The notes under the pieces were generated by a model. The model was not told the DNA's origin. It made no database searches and was given only the letters and a program-made list of their open reading frames with translations. This document shows, piece by piece, positions 1 to 7,688 of a stretch of DNA of 64,000 nt. This DNA comes from Bowmanella pacifica (GTDB lineage Bacteria; Pseudomonadota; Gammaproteobacteria; Enterobacterales; Alteromonadaceae). How positions within the stretch are numbered: the first letter of the stretch is position 1; each line of letters starts with the position of its first letter. Position numbers and translations under genes: made by a program. Where the stretch lies: the NCBI RefSeq assembly GCF_014645355.1, contig NZ_BMLS01000001.1:1302001-1366000 (forward strand). The letters are read 5' to 3'.

Positions 1-53
1 CCTTAAATTGCTTAAGGCCATGTGATAATAACAACTGAGATAATAACTTGGAT

Positions 54-77
54 AAAGTACACGATCTCGTATACTTT
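54..77. promoter_or_regulatory. Palindromic operator in the tetR-family promoter
   Basis: A 24-bp inverted repeat with half-sites AAAGTAYACGA separated by two bases lies about 25 bp before the likely ATG (102) of the TetR-family gene. It sits between and over a possible -35 (TTGGAT, 48-53) and -10 (TATACT, 70-75; 16-bp spacer). A palindrome overlapping the promoter of a TetR-type gene is the usual arrangement for autorepression. The sequence is seen directly; the operator role is inferred. The site also argues against the more upstream TTG start at 48. Confidence 0.6.
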
Positions 78-101
78 AGCTACGGCTTTATTCGTTTCAA
101 A

Positions 102-737
102 ATGTATCGGCAATTGCTGACCGAGGAGTTAAGTTTGGGTCGAAGTGATGAGAAGCACAATGATATTTTATGTGCTGCCATTCGGGAGTTTTGTGAAAAG
201 GGCATGATGGCAACCACCATGGAAGCCATTGCCAGTCGTGCTTGTGTATCCAAACGTACACTGTACAAACATTATCCATGTAAAGAGGATCTGCTAGACG
301 CGGTAGTCAGTCTGTTACTGGAACGTGTTGAACCCTTACAAAAGATGACATTTGATCCACAGCGTCCTATTGCTGAGCAACTTAAAGAACTCAGTCATAA
401 AGTCTTGTCTCTGGTATGCGATGAGCACTATCTGCGTTTAAGTAAGATAGTGATTATTGAGTCGATGCGCTCAGAGAAAGAAGCCATTCGCCTGAATCAG
501 AAGTTCAGCGATTGTGAGAAAGACATGCATAACTGGTTTATCCAGGCAGGCAAAGCCGGGGCACTTGGCAACTTGGAGCCAGGACTCGCCGCGGCGATGT
601 TTTACGGCGCCATCAAAGAAATGGCCTTTTGGGATCAGGCCATTTGCTGGAAGCCGTTGCTAAATGAGCAGGAAGCAGGGCGTCTTATCAAGCAAACCTG
701 CGACTTTTTCCTTACCGCAATTCAATCAAAGGGCTAG
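102..737 (+). CDS. TetR/AcrR-family transcriptional regulator
   Basis: A 211-residue protein with an N-terminal TetR-type helix-turn-helix: residues ILCAAIREFCEKG, then TTMEAIASRACVSKRTLYKHY, then KEDLL, which is the standard TetR_N pattern. The C-terminal ligand and dimerisation half (about residues 75-211) is divergent, so no inducer can be named. The frame is open back to a TTG at 48, but that start would put the palindrome at 54-77 and a promoter-like pair inside the gene, so the ATG at 102 is preferred although no strong ribosome binding site precedes it. Its stop overlaps the stop of the convergent next gene by a few bases. Family members usually repress themselves and a neighbouring efflux or catabolic gene; the possible target to the left is outside the window. 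Confidence 0.85.
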   Translation: MYRQLLTEELSLGRSDEKHNDILCAAIREFCEKGMMATTMEAIASRACVSKRTLYKHYPCKEDLLDAVVSLLLERVEPLQKMTFDPQRPIAEQLKELSHKVLSLVCDEHYLRLSKIVIIESMRSEKEAIRLNQKFSDCEKDMHNWFIQAGKAGALGNLEPGLAAAMFYGAIKEMAFWDQAICWKPLLNEQEAGRLIKQTCDFFLTAIQSKG

Positions 738-1087
738 TCGAAGCTAGTCCTCCCTATCTCAGAACATAAGTAAAGCAGGGTAGCCCCATACACAAAGGGG
801 TTCTTGTCTTTATTAATACAATAATAAAGTTGGAAATGCTCCATCTTGGTACGACTGGAGAGCATGTCCATAACGTAGTCTTTTTGATAATCGTTCATCG
901 CCGCGATATTCGGACGCACCCTGTCACGTAGCGCGGCTAACTCCTGACGCTCTGCCGTTTGTGCAATTTCAGTCATCCAGTTTGACAGGCTTTCTTGAAT
1001 ATCTCCCAACCAATACTGCACAAAAGACGAGCGCAATACGACCACCAGTAAAGCAATTTCCAAAATAATGATAAAGGTGCGTTTCAT
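734..1087 (-). CDS. Small single-span membrane protein, unknown function
   Basis: A 117-residue protein. An N-terminal hydrophobic helix (about residues 4-20, FIIILEIALLVVVL) looks like a membrane anchor or uncleaved signal. The rest (residues 30-117) is polar, helical-looking and has two cysteines near the C-terminus (YYC and YLC). I do not recognise the family. It starts with ATG, has no obvious ribosome binding site, and converges on the TetR gene with overlapping stop codons. A periplasmic or cytoplasmic soluble domain is likely; nothing in the neighbourhood indicates its role. Confidence 0.55.
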   Translation of the reverse strand: MKRTFIIILEIALLVVVLRSSFVQYWLGDIQESLSNWMTEIAQTAERQELAALRDRVRPNIAAMNDYQKDYVMDMLSSRTKMEHFQLYYCINKDKNPFVYGATLLYLCSEIGRTSFD

Positions 1088-1518
1088 TGTGCTACATCAA
1101 TAGTCAAGTACGTTGAAAATCATACCTTATAGACAGGCAAAGTCCCATATGACTTGCTTATCCGCCGGAATAACTAGCAATAAGTATTCATTACTATTCT
1201 TAAGATCAACTTAACGGCCAGAGCAAACCAATGGATAGGAAAAGGCGATAGGTAATCTGTACTACTTTCCAACCCATTGAGGCTTAACGTTATTTTAACA
1301 AAAGCAGGGGAGAATCTGGTTTATTCTGAGGTAGATAACCTTGCGCCATGATAAATAAAATTTATAATTTTCAGAAATTTTTGAAACTTCAAAAATAAAC
1401 AAAGAGTGGCTTAGTAACGCTTAACTTATATGCTTAACAAACAATAAGGTGGCGCTACCCTATACAAAATAAGGGAACAGTTAGATTCCTCAATGTGCAT
1501 TACCAGAGACCAGGACCC
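1088..1518. other. 431-bp non-coding region before ccoG
   Basis: No credible gene is visible. The right half is AT-rich and holds a perfect 20-bp inverted repeat at 1377-1396 and two GCTTAAC copies about 13 bp apart near 1420-1440. It probably contains the ccoG promoter and perhaps that of the divergent small membrane protein. Confidence 0.5.
1377..1396. promoter_or_regulatory. Perfect inverted repeat upstream of ccoG
   Basis: Half-sites ATTTTTGAA and TTCAAAAAT are separated by AC, forming a perfect 9+2+9 repeat about 120 bp before ccoG. The core TTGA-4-TCAA recalls an FNR site, but the spacing is too short for the FNR consensus (TTGAT-4-ATCAA). It may be a regulator site or an AT-rich cruciform. 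Confidence 0.35.
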
Positions 1519-2940
1519 ATGAGTGAACGAATCCCCGTAAAAGATGTAACTCCCGTAAAAATTCATCAGCCAGCAGAGCAGGAAAGCGCAGATGCGTCGC
1601 GCAAGCGAATTTACGTGCGAGCCGTACAAGGCCCTCTGGAAACCTTTAGACGCTATTTTGGTTTCTTCTTTCTAGCCTTATTTGTGGCATTGCCCTGGAT
1701 TCGATATGACGGCCACCAAGCCATCCTGCTGGATATCGGCGAGCAACGTTTCACCATTTTCGCCCTGACACTCTGGCCGCAAGATCTGACGATACTTGCC
1801 TGGATTTTTATTATCGGCGCCTTTGCGCTGTTTTTTGTCACCACCTTTGCCGGACGGGTCTGGTGCGGCTTCCTCTGCCCACAAACAACCTGGACTTATA
1901 TGTATGTTTGGTTTGAGGAAAAAATCGAAGGTAGCCGACACCAGCGTATGAAGCTGGATGCGCGTCCCCTGGACTTTGACAAATTCTGGCGAAAAAGCCT
2001 AAAGCACTTATGCTGGCTTATTATCGCTCTGCTTACCGCCCTTACCTTTGTGGGCTATTTCACCCCAATTGACAGCTTATTCATTGACTTCTTCACCCTG
2101 CAAAACAGTTTCTGGGTTGGTCTGTGGGTATGGTTCTTCGCCTTCTGTACATACGGCAACGCAGGTTGGATGCGGGAAATTATGTGTACCCATATCTGCC
2201 CCTACGCCCGTTTCCAGTCGGTGATGTTCGACAAAGACACCTTCACCGTTACCTATGATGAAGGTCGTGGTGAAAAGCGCGGCCCGCGTGGTCGCAAAGT
2301 CAGCCGCGAAGCCCTGGCAGCCGAGGGGGTGGGTGACTGTATTGACTGCAACCTCTGTGTCCAGGTTTGTCCCACTGGCATAGACATTCGTAACGGCCTG
2401 CAATACGAGTGTATTAACTGTGGCGCCTGCGTGGACGCTTGTAACGGCGTAATGGACAAAATGGGTTACCCCAAAGGGCTGATCAGCTACACCACTGAAC
2501 ACAAGATGAAAGGCGGACATACCCATATTGTGCGTCCCAAACTGGTGGGATATGCCGTGGTGCTGATGGTCATGATCGCCTTCCTGGCCCTGGATTTGTT
2601 CACCCGGGTGCCATTGGACGTAGATATTATCCGCGACCGCAACCAGCTTTATCGTGAAACCAACGACGGTCTGGTGGAAAACGTTTATACACTGAAAATT
2701 CTCAACAAATCACAACAGGATGCCCGCTACATTCTGTCAGTAGAAGGTCTGGAAGGGCATCGACTGACCGGCAATCGCGAGTTCCTGGTGCACGGCGGTG
2801 AGGTATATGTAGAACCCATCAGCGTGGCCATTGACCCTTATAAATTGGAAAGTAGCATTGTTGAAATTCACATTAAGGTACAATCACTGGATGATGAAGA
2901 AGTGAGTGTGGTCGCACCGACCAAATTCCTGTACCGATAG
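1519..2940 (+). CDS. ccoG: Cytochrome c oxidase accessory protein CcoG (FixG/RdxA)
   Basis: A 473-residue membrane iron-sulfur protein needed for maturation of cbb3-type cytochrome oxidase; family members reduce Cu(II) for the copper delivered to CcoN. Hydrophobic helices lie near residues 35-60, 78-105, 155-180, 190-215 and 340-362. Cysteine motifs typical of the family are visible: CGFLCP (about 116), CTHICPY (about 223), and a double [4Fe-4S] ferredoxin block CIDCNLCVQVCP (about 274) plus CINCGACVDAC (about 298). The C-terminal 110 residues form the Ig-like FixG domain. The frame opens at a GTG at 1495, but the ATG at 1519 with AGGA just upstream begins the usual MSERIPVKDV-type N-terminus. 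The oxidase genes ccoNOPQ are not in the window. srkA follows 7 bp downstream and is probably cotranscribed. Confidence 0.95.
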   Translation: MSERIPVKDVTPVKIHQPAEQESADASRKRIYVRAVQGPLETFRRYFGFFFLALFVALPWIRYDGHQAILLDIGEQRFTIFALTLWPQDLTILAWIFIIGAFALFFVTTFAGRVWCGFLCPQTTWTYMYVWFEEKIEGSRHQRMKLDARPLDFDKFWRKSLKHLCWLIIALLTALTFVGYFTPIDSLFIDFFTLQNSFWVGLWVWFFAFCTYGNAGWMREIMCTHICPYARFQSVMFDKDTFTVTYDEGRGEKRGPRGRKVSREALAAEGVGDCIDCNLCVQVCPTGIDIRNGLQYECINCGACVDACNGVMDKMGYPKGLISYTTEHKMKGGHTHIVRPKLVGYAVVLMVMIAFLALDLFTRVPLDVDIIRDRNQLYRETNDGLVENVYTLKILNKSQQDARYILSVEGLEGHRLTGNREFLVHGGEVYVEPISVAIDPYKLESSIVEIHIKVQSLDDEEVSVVAPTKFLYR

Positions 2941-2947
2941 GAACCTA

Positions 2948-3919
2948 ATGTCCGATTTCAGCTTCCATAGTCTAACCCCGGATCTGATCCTGGATGCCAT
3001 TGAAAGCACTGGCATCCGGGTGGATTCAGGCCTGCTGGCCCTGAACAGCTACGAGAACCGGGTTTACCAGTTCATGGATGAACAACGCACACGCTACGTT
3101 GCCAAGTTCTACCGCCCCAATCGCTGGACCAGTGAGCAAATTCAGGAAGAGCATGACTTTGCTGAAGAATTGCTGGAGCAGGAAATTCCCATTGCTGCAC
3201 CACTGAAGTTAAATGGCCAAACCTTGCACCATGATCAAGGCTACAGTTTTGCCTTGTTTCCTTCAGTAGGTGGGCGCCAGTTTGAGGTAGACAACCTGGA
3301 TCAACTGGAATGGATGGGACGTTTTATCGGCCGCTTACATGGTGTCGCGCAATCTCGTCCCTTTGCATCGCGCCCCGGCATCGACACCCAAAGCTTCCTG
3401 TTCGAACCCCGCAAAGAACTGCAACATAGCAAGCTGGTGCCTGAGTCACTGAAAACGCCCTTATTCACTATTATGGATATGGTAATAGACAAAGCTGCCG
3501 GTCTTTATCGCCCAGCTAGCCAGATTCGTCTGCACGGTGATTGCCACCCCGGCAACATCCTATGGCGAGATGGTCCCACCTTTGTGGATCTGGACGATTG
3601 CCGCATGGGCCCGGCAATTCAGGATCTGTGGATGATGCTGTCAGGAGATCGTCCCCAGCAACTATTACAATTAGATACCCTAGTAGGCGCTTATGAAGAA
3701 TTCAGCGACTTTGACCATAAGCAACTGGCGTTAATAGAACCTCTGCGTGCCATGCGTATGGTGCACTATATGGCCTGGCTAAGTCGTCGTTGGGAAGATC
3801 CGGCCTTTCCGCAGGCTTTCCCTTGGTTTGCCACCGACAAATACTGGGAACAGCAGGTATTAGCGCTAAAAGAGCAATATTCGGCGCTGCAGGAACCACC
3901 ACTATCCTTGCTTCCCTAG
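2948..3919 (+). CDS. srkA: Stress response kinase A (YihE/SrkA family)
   Basis: A 323-residue serine/threonine kinase with an aminoglycoside-phosphotransferase-like fold. Visible motifs are the catalytic loop LHGDCHPGN (about residue 194) and the metal-binding VDLDDC (about 212). In Escherichia coli this cytoplasmic kinase protects stressed cells from death and is encoded directly before dsbA. The start is the ATG at 2948 preceded by ATAGGA; an in-frame GTG at 2906 lies inside ccoG and is less likely. Here the gene follows ccoG by 7 bp and is closed by a strong terminator, so the classical srkA-dsbA pairing is interrupted by riboswitch and btuB. Confidence 0.92.
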   Translation: MSDFSFHSLTPDLILDAIESTGIRVDSGLLALNSYENRVYQFMDEQRTRYVAKFYRPNRWTSEQIQEEHDFAEELLEQEIPIAAPLKLNGQTLHHDQGYSFALFPSVGGRQFEVDNLDQLEWMGRFIGRLHGVAQSRPFASRPGIDTQSFLFEPRKELQHSKLVPESLKTPLFTIMDMVIDKAAGLYRPASQIRLHGDCHPGNILWRDGPTFVDLDDCRMGPAIQDLWMMLSGDRPQQLLQLDTLVGAYEEFSDFDHKQLALIEPLRAMRMVHYMAWLSRRWEDPAFPQAFPWFATDKYWEQQVLALKEQYSALQEPPLSLLP

Positions 3920-3945
3920 ACAAATCACATTGCTGTGGGCCCACG

Positions 3946-3973
3946 AAACCAGTTGATTCCAACTGGTTTTTTT
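3946..3973 (+). terminator. Rho-independent terminator after srkA
   Basis: Stem AAACCAGTT / AACTGGTTT around a six-base loop, followed directly by an uninterrupted T run. It closes the ccoG-srkA unit and separates it from the btuB riboswitch transcript. Confidence 0.85.
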
Positions 3974-3985
3974 ATAGCTTTACTT

Positions 3986-3991
3986 TATAAT
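3986..3991 (+). promoter_or_regulatory. Probable -10 box of the btuB transcript
   Basis: A perfect TATAAT lies about 10 bp before the riboswitch begins, at the right place to start the leader RNA. A -35 is not obvious; it would fall in the T-rich tail of the srkA terminator. Confidence 0.5.
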
Positions 3992-3999
3992 CTCGCTCG

Positions 4000-4165
4000 A
4001 TTGGGGTGCCTTCTGTAATAACAAAAGGTGAAACGGGAAGTCATCTGACGCTGCCCCCGCAACGGTACGCAAGTCTCAGAATCATCATGCCACTGTAGAG
4101 TTTTACTATGGGAAGGCGATTCTGCTGCCACTTTGGCACTTGCCAGCCCGGAGACCGGCCTCAAT
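4000..4165 (+). ncRNA. Cobalamin (B12) riboswitch
   Basis: Core elements appear in the right order: GGTGCC at the 5' end, GGTGAAACGGGAAG, then CTGACGCTGCCCCCGCAACGGTA (positions 4045-4067), CCACTG, GGGAAGGCG, and the B12 box AGCCCGGAGACCGGCC near 4144-4160. These match the conserved blocks of the cobalamin riboswitch. It lies 70 bp before the btuB start, so adenosylcobalamin binding is expected to repress btuB, probably at translation because no T-tailed hairpin follows the B12 box. The motif match is seen directly; the mode of control is inferred. Confidence 0.95.
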
Positions 4166-4232
4166 ACAAACACGACCTTTTGGTCACCAGGATTCACGCG
4201 CTCGGGTGGAGCGCCAACCTAGGCACATACCT

Positions 4233-6152
4233 ATGCAATTCAAACACACAACACTAGGGTTGGCGGTGTTCGCCAGCCTGTTCGGCACTTCTGCGGCCTT
4301 CGCGCAGGATGATATTGAAACCATCAGCGTTATTGGCGCACGCCAGCCGATAGAACTGTCACGTTTAAGCGCGTCGGTTTCCGTTATTGACCGTGCAGAA
4401 ATTGAAAACTCCGGCGCTATCAGCTTGTCCGATCTACTACGCGGTCTGCCCGGTGTCAGCATCAGCCAGGATGGCGTTAAAGGGTCACAAACCCAGGTTC
4501 GTTTGCGTGGCAGTGAAGCCAACCATGTATTGGTATTGGTAGATGGTGTTGAGATTAACAATCTCAACGACGGCGCAGTTAACTTTGCCCATGTTAATCT
4601 GGACAATGTTGAGCAAATCGAGCTATTGCGCGGCCCTCAAAGCGCCTTGTGGGGCAGTGGTGCGGTAGGCGGGGTATTAGCTATCACTACTCGTCAAGGC
4701 ACCCAACAAACTAAAGGTGGCGCTCGTGTTGAAGTGGGCGAAGACAGTAGCGCCAAGGTAGCCGCCAACGTCAGCGGCGCCGCCAATGCTTTTACCTATG
4801 CCTTATCTGCCAGCCACTTTTCTACCGCTGGTCAGAATATCTCTGCCCAAGGCAACGAGCGCGATGGCTACAGAAACAACGAGCTTTCAGCAAAACTGAC
4901 ATGGAATATTTCCGAGTATTCGAAATTACTCACGCAGATTAGACATCAGGATACCTACAATGAATTCGATGGCAGCGACCAAAACACCGGCCTGCCTGCG
5001 GACGCCGACTATTATAGTGACAGTCTGGCCTCAAGCGGAATGATTGAGTGGCATTACCAGCCTGTAGACAGCATCTGGCAACAACGTATTGGCTTTCACT
5101 TTAACAAAAATGAAATTGTTACAGTGGATAGCTTTGGCGGAGAGAATAACAGCAACAGGCAAAAATGGTTTTGGCAGAACGATTTCAACTATGCCAACGA
5201 TAGCAGAGCTTCATTAGCTGTAGAGCACGTGGAAGAAGAGTTTAACCAAAAAGGAACTGCCTTCTCTGCCGCATACGACCCCAATCAACATCAGGAAAAT
5301 GACATTACCTCACTGGTGGCCGACATTGCGCATAAGGCCTCAGACAGCCTTAGCCTTAATGCCAGTGTAAGGCACGACAACAGTGACAATTTTGACAATG
5401 CCCTTAGCTATCGCGCGGGAGCCAGTTTTCTTTTCTGGCAAAGCGCAAAACTTTACGCCAGTCTGGGTAAAGCAGTAAAAAATCCAACCTTTATTGAAAG
5501 GTTTGGATTTTATCCTGGCAGCTTTGTCGGCAACCCCAGCTTGATTCCAGAAGAATCCAAAAGCTTAGAGCTTGGCATAGAATTGCCCATATTCAGTGAC
5601 TGGCATACCGGTGTTAATCTATTCCATTCCAAGCTAAAGAATGAGATAGATGGTAATGCTGAGTTGCCAAACTATGTCTATACCGCCGTCAACAAAGATA
5701 CAAAGAGCAACCAAGATGGCATTGAATGGAGTCTGTCCGGCAGCCTTGCAGACCTGTCCATCGACCTAAGCTACAGCTATCTGGATGCCAGCGAAGAGGT
5801 TAACCAGACAGCTAATCAGCCTCCCAAAGAGCAGATTGAAGTGCGCCGCGCTCGCCATCAGGCCAACCTGACCCTGAATTATGGCTTTTGGGAAAACAAA
5901 GCCAACATCTATGTCCAGGCCAATTATCAGGGCACCAGAGTTGACAACTTCTTCTCACCCATTGATTACAAGTCTGTGCCGGTTAGCCTGAGTGCAGCCA
6001 CCATAGTCAATGCATCACTGACCTTCAGACCAGACCAACACTGGACTTTTGCACTGCGTGCCGAGAACCTCTTCGATCATGACTATGAAGAAGTGGTCGG
6101 CTACCAGCGCCAAGGCCGCACGGCTTATCTTAGTGCCGGCTATCAGTTCTAA
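4233..6152 (+). CDS. btuB: TonB-dependent vitamin B12 receptor BtuB
   Basis: A 639-residue outer-membrane transporter. It has an N-terminal signal peptide (MQFKHTTLGLAVFAS, cleavage after AFA), a TonB-box-like segment DIETISVIG, a plug domain (about residues 40-155, with LRGLPGVSI and LVDGVEINN), then a long beta-barrel ending in a terminal phenylalanine (AGYQF), which signals outer-membrane insertion. The ATG at 4233 is chosen because the frame's upstream TTG at 4140 lies inside the riboswitch and would mask the signal peptide. Riboswitch control supports cobalamin as the substrate. The gene is flanked by terminators on both sides, so it is a single-gene unit. Confidence 0.95.
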   Translation: MQFKHTTLGLAVFASLFGTSAAFAQDDIETISVIGARQPIELSRLSASVSVIDRAEIENSGAISLSDLLRGLPGVSISQDGVKGSQTQVRLRGSEANHVLVLVDGVEINNLNDGAVNFAHVNLDNVEQIELLRGPQSALWGSGAVGGVLAITTRQGTQQTKGGARVEVGEDSSAKVAANVSGAANAFTYALSASHFSTAGQNISAQGNERDGYRNNELSAKLTWNISEYSKLLTQIRHQDTYNEFDGSDQNTGLPADADYYSDSLASSGMIEWHYQPVDSIWQQRIGFHFNKNEIVTVDSFGGENNSNRQKWFWQNDFNYANDSRASLAVEHVEEEFNQKGTAFSAAYDPNQHQENDITSLVADIAHKASDSLSLNASVRHDNSDNFDNALSYRAGASFLFWQSAKLYASLGKAVKNPTFIERFGFYPGSFVGNPSLIPEESKSLELGIELPIFSDWHTGVNLFHSKLKNEIDGNAELPNYVYTAVNKDTKSNQDGIEWSLSGSLADLSIDLSYSYLDASEEVNQTANQPPKEQIEVRRARHQANLTLNYGFWENKANIYVQANYQGTRVDNFFSPIDYKSVPVSLSAATIVNASLTFRPDQHWTFALRAENLFDHDYEEVVGYQRQGRTAYLSAGYQF

Positions 6153-6158
6153 GTCACA

Positions 6159-6181
6159 GGGGCGGTAACGCCCCTTTTTTA
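6159..6181 (+). terminator. Rho-independent terminator after btuB
   Basis: Stem GGGGCG / CGCCCC with a GTAA loop and seven T residues, starting a few bases after the btuB stop. Confidence 0.92.
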
Positions 6182-6204
6182 TACGCAGTGAAAATGAACC
6201 ATAC

Positions 6205-6216
6205 CTGACTGGTCAG
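6205..6216. promoter_or_regulatory. Inverted repeat CTGAC-TG-GTCAG before dsbA
   Basis: A perfect 5+2+5 repeat, flanked by CATAC on the left and GTATG on the right so that the symmetry extends over 6200-6220 with one bulge. It lies about 90 bp before dsbA. The form resembles TetR-family operators, but no regulator is linked to it here. Confidence 0.35.
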
Positions 6217-6302
6217 TATGCACGACAAGGAGGCGGTCGGCATTTGCATAAAGCTGTGGTAACCTTTTTGCCGTTTCCTAATTCCAACAAGAGATTGTGC
6301 CA

Positions 6303-6926
6303 ATGAAAAAGCTTTTCAGCCTGCTGATGCTAGCCTTTTTGCTCCCTCTGCAAGCCTGTGCTCAGGAAGTGTATAAAGAAGGTGAGCACTATGAAGTGAT
6401 TAACGACAAAGCCACCGAAAAAGCCGAGATCCTGGAGTTCTTCTCCTTCTGGTGTCCTGCCTGTAATGCCTTTGAGCCTCTAGTGGCACAAATGAAGCAG
6501 AAGATGGGTGACGACGTAAAGTTTGAAAAAGTACATGTAAACTTTATGGGCTTTGCGTCAAAAGACACGCAGGAAGATGCCACCAAAGCTATGATGATTG
6601 GCCGTGCACTTAAACGTGAAGATGCCCTTAACAAAGCCATATTTAATTACATTCATGTACAGCGCTCTCCTGTCACGTCCCTGAAAGACCTGGAGAACAT
6701 CTTCATTATCAACGGCGTGGAAGCGGCAGAGTTTGAGAAAATGGGTTCCAGCTTTGGCGTTAACAGCCTGGTTGCCAAAAACAACAAGACCATTGACCAG
6801 TACCGCAAACATGTTACTGGCGTGCCGAGCTTTATTGTTAACGGTAAATACAAGGCCAAGTTTGTCCGCGGTATGAGTGCCGATGAAATGGTTGACCTGG
6901 TAGTCTGGCTTACCAAACAAAAGTAA
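6303..6926 (+). CDS. dsbA: Thiol:disulfide interchange protein DsbA
   Basis: A 207-residue periplasmic disulfide oxidase of the thioredoxin fold. It has an N-terminal signal peptide ending near QACAQ, the active site FWCPAC (Cys51-Cys54) and the cis-proline loop GVPSF (Pro175). The canonical DsbA active site is CPHC; here the histidine is alanine, a position known to tune redox potential. The ATG at 6303 (MKKLFSLL) is preferred over an in-frame GTG six bases earlier. The sequence before Cys20 (LQAC) is only a poor lipobox, so a soluble periplasmic protein is more likely. Reoxidation would require DsbB, which is not in the window. Confidence 0.93.
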   Translation: MKKLFSLLMLAFLLPLQACAQEVYKEGEHYEVINDKATEKAEILEFFSFWCPACNAFEPLVAQMKQKMGDDVKFEKVHVNFMGFASKDTQEDATKAMMIGRALKREDALNKAIFNYIHVQRSPVTSLKDLENIFIINGVEAAEFEKMGSSFGVNSLVAKNNKTIDQYRKHVTGVPSFIVNGKYKAKFVRGMSADEMVDLVVWLTKQK

Positions 6927-6928
6927 AA

Positions 6929-6957
6929 AATTAAGGGACCATATTGGTCCCTTAATT
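6929..6957. terminator. Bidirectional terminator between dsbA and fre
   Basis: A long perfect stem (AATTAAGGGACC / GGTCCCTTAATT) with a five-base loop. The A run on its left (6925-6930) gives a T run in the minus direction, so it best terminates fre, and probably also stops dsbA transcripts. Confidence 0.85.
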
Positions 6958-6983
6958 ATACGGGCGCTGTCAGCCAGCGCCGG

Positions 6984-7682
6984 TTAAATAAATTCGTAAG
7001 CATCACCAAACAAATTATCCAACAACAGCCCTTGCTGATGGAAAGCATCCCTGGCCACACCGGCCATTTCAAAACGCCCCGCCACATAGACCTGATAAGG
7101 CTCCAGGCTGATAAAGTCTTCCAACACCGCCTGGTGCACAAGCCCGGAACGTCCTTGCCAACCATCGTGTGGATTTTCCAATACCGGCACCACAGTGAGC
7201 TTGGCATGCTGAGCGGCGAGCTTCTGTAGCACGTCCAGCGCGTACATGTCTTCCTGGGTTTTAGTGCCCCAATACAAAAATACCGGCTCACGCAGCGGCG
7301 CCGCTAATAGGGTTTGCAAAATACTCCAGGTGTAAGAAAAGCCCGTTCCACCCGCCATCAAAATAGTGGGCTTAGGCTCCGCATCACGCAGTTGCGCTTT
7401 ACCGTGCGGGCCATCCAGCAGGATCTTGCCACCTTGCTGCACCTTTTCAATCACCTGCATCGCCCAGGGATTGTGTTCAGACGCCCCCACATGCAGCTCG
7501 ATAACACCGTTGTCCTGCGCACCATTGGCGATAGAGAACGGGCGTTTATCGGTCTCTCCCATCACCACCCGGACATACTGTCCGGCCTTAAAGGATACAG
7601 GCTGTGTTGGTTCAAGTAGGATTCGCCACACAAAAGGTGTGAGGGATTCTAACTGCTTAATTTTGCATTCAAATTCAGACAT
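6984..7682 (-). CDS. fre: NAD(P)H-flavin reductase
   Basis: A 232-residue cytosolic flavin reductase of the ferredoxin-NADP reductase superfamily, which uses NAD(P)H to reduce free flavins. The flavin-binding motif RPFSIAN lies at residues 47-53 and the nucleotide-binding GGTG at 111-114. Length matches E. coli Fre (about 233). It sits 6 bp downstream of ubiD, the same pairing as in enterics. Reduced FMN is the substrate that UbiX prenylates to make the UbiD cofactor, which gives a biochemical reason for the link (inference). Confidence 0.93.
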   Translation of the reverse strand: MSEFECKIKQLESLTPFVWRILLEPTQPVSFKAGQYVRVVMGETDKRPFSIANGAQDNGVIELHVGASEHNPWAMQVIEKVQQGGKILLDGPHGKAQLRDAEPKPTILMAGGTGFSYTWSILQTLLAAPLREPVFLYWGTKTQEDMYALDVLQKLAAQHAKLTVVPVLENPHDGWQGRSGLVHQAVLEDFISLEPYQVYVAGRFEMAGVARDAFHQQGLLLDNLFGDAYEFI

Positions 7683-7688
7683 TTCTCA

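Noticed and set aside
1377-1396. FNR site before ccoG
   Set aside because: The half-sites are symmetrical but the spacing is two bases shorter than the FNR consensus, so the FNR label is not used.
6303-6362. DsbA as a lipoprotein
   Set aside because: LQAC is a poor lipobox with Gln at -2, and an A-C-A signal peptidase I site fits as well; soluble periplasmic DsbA is kept.
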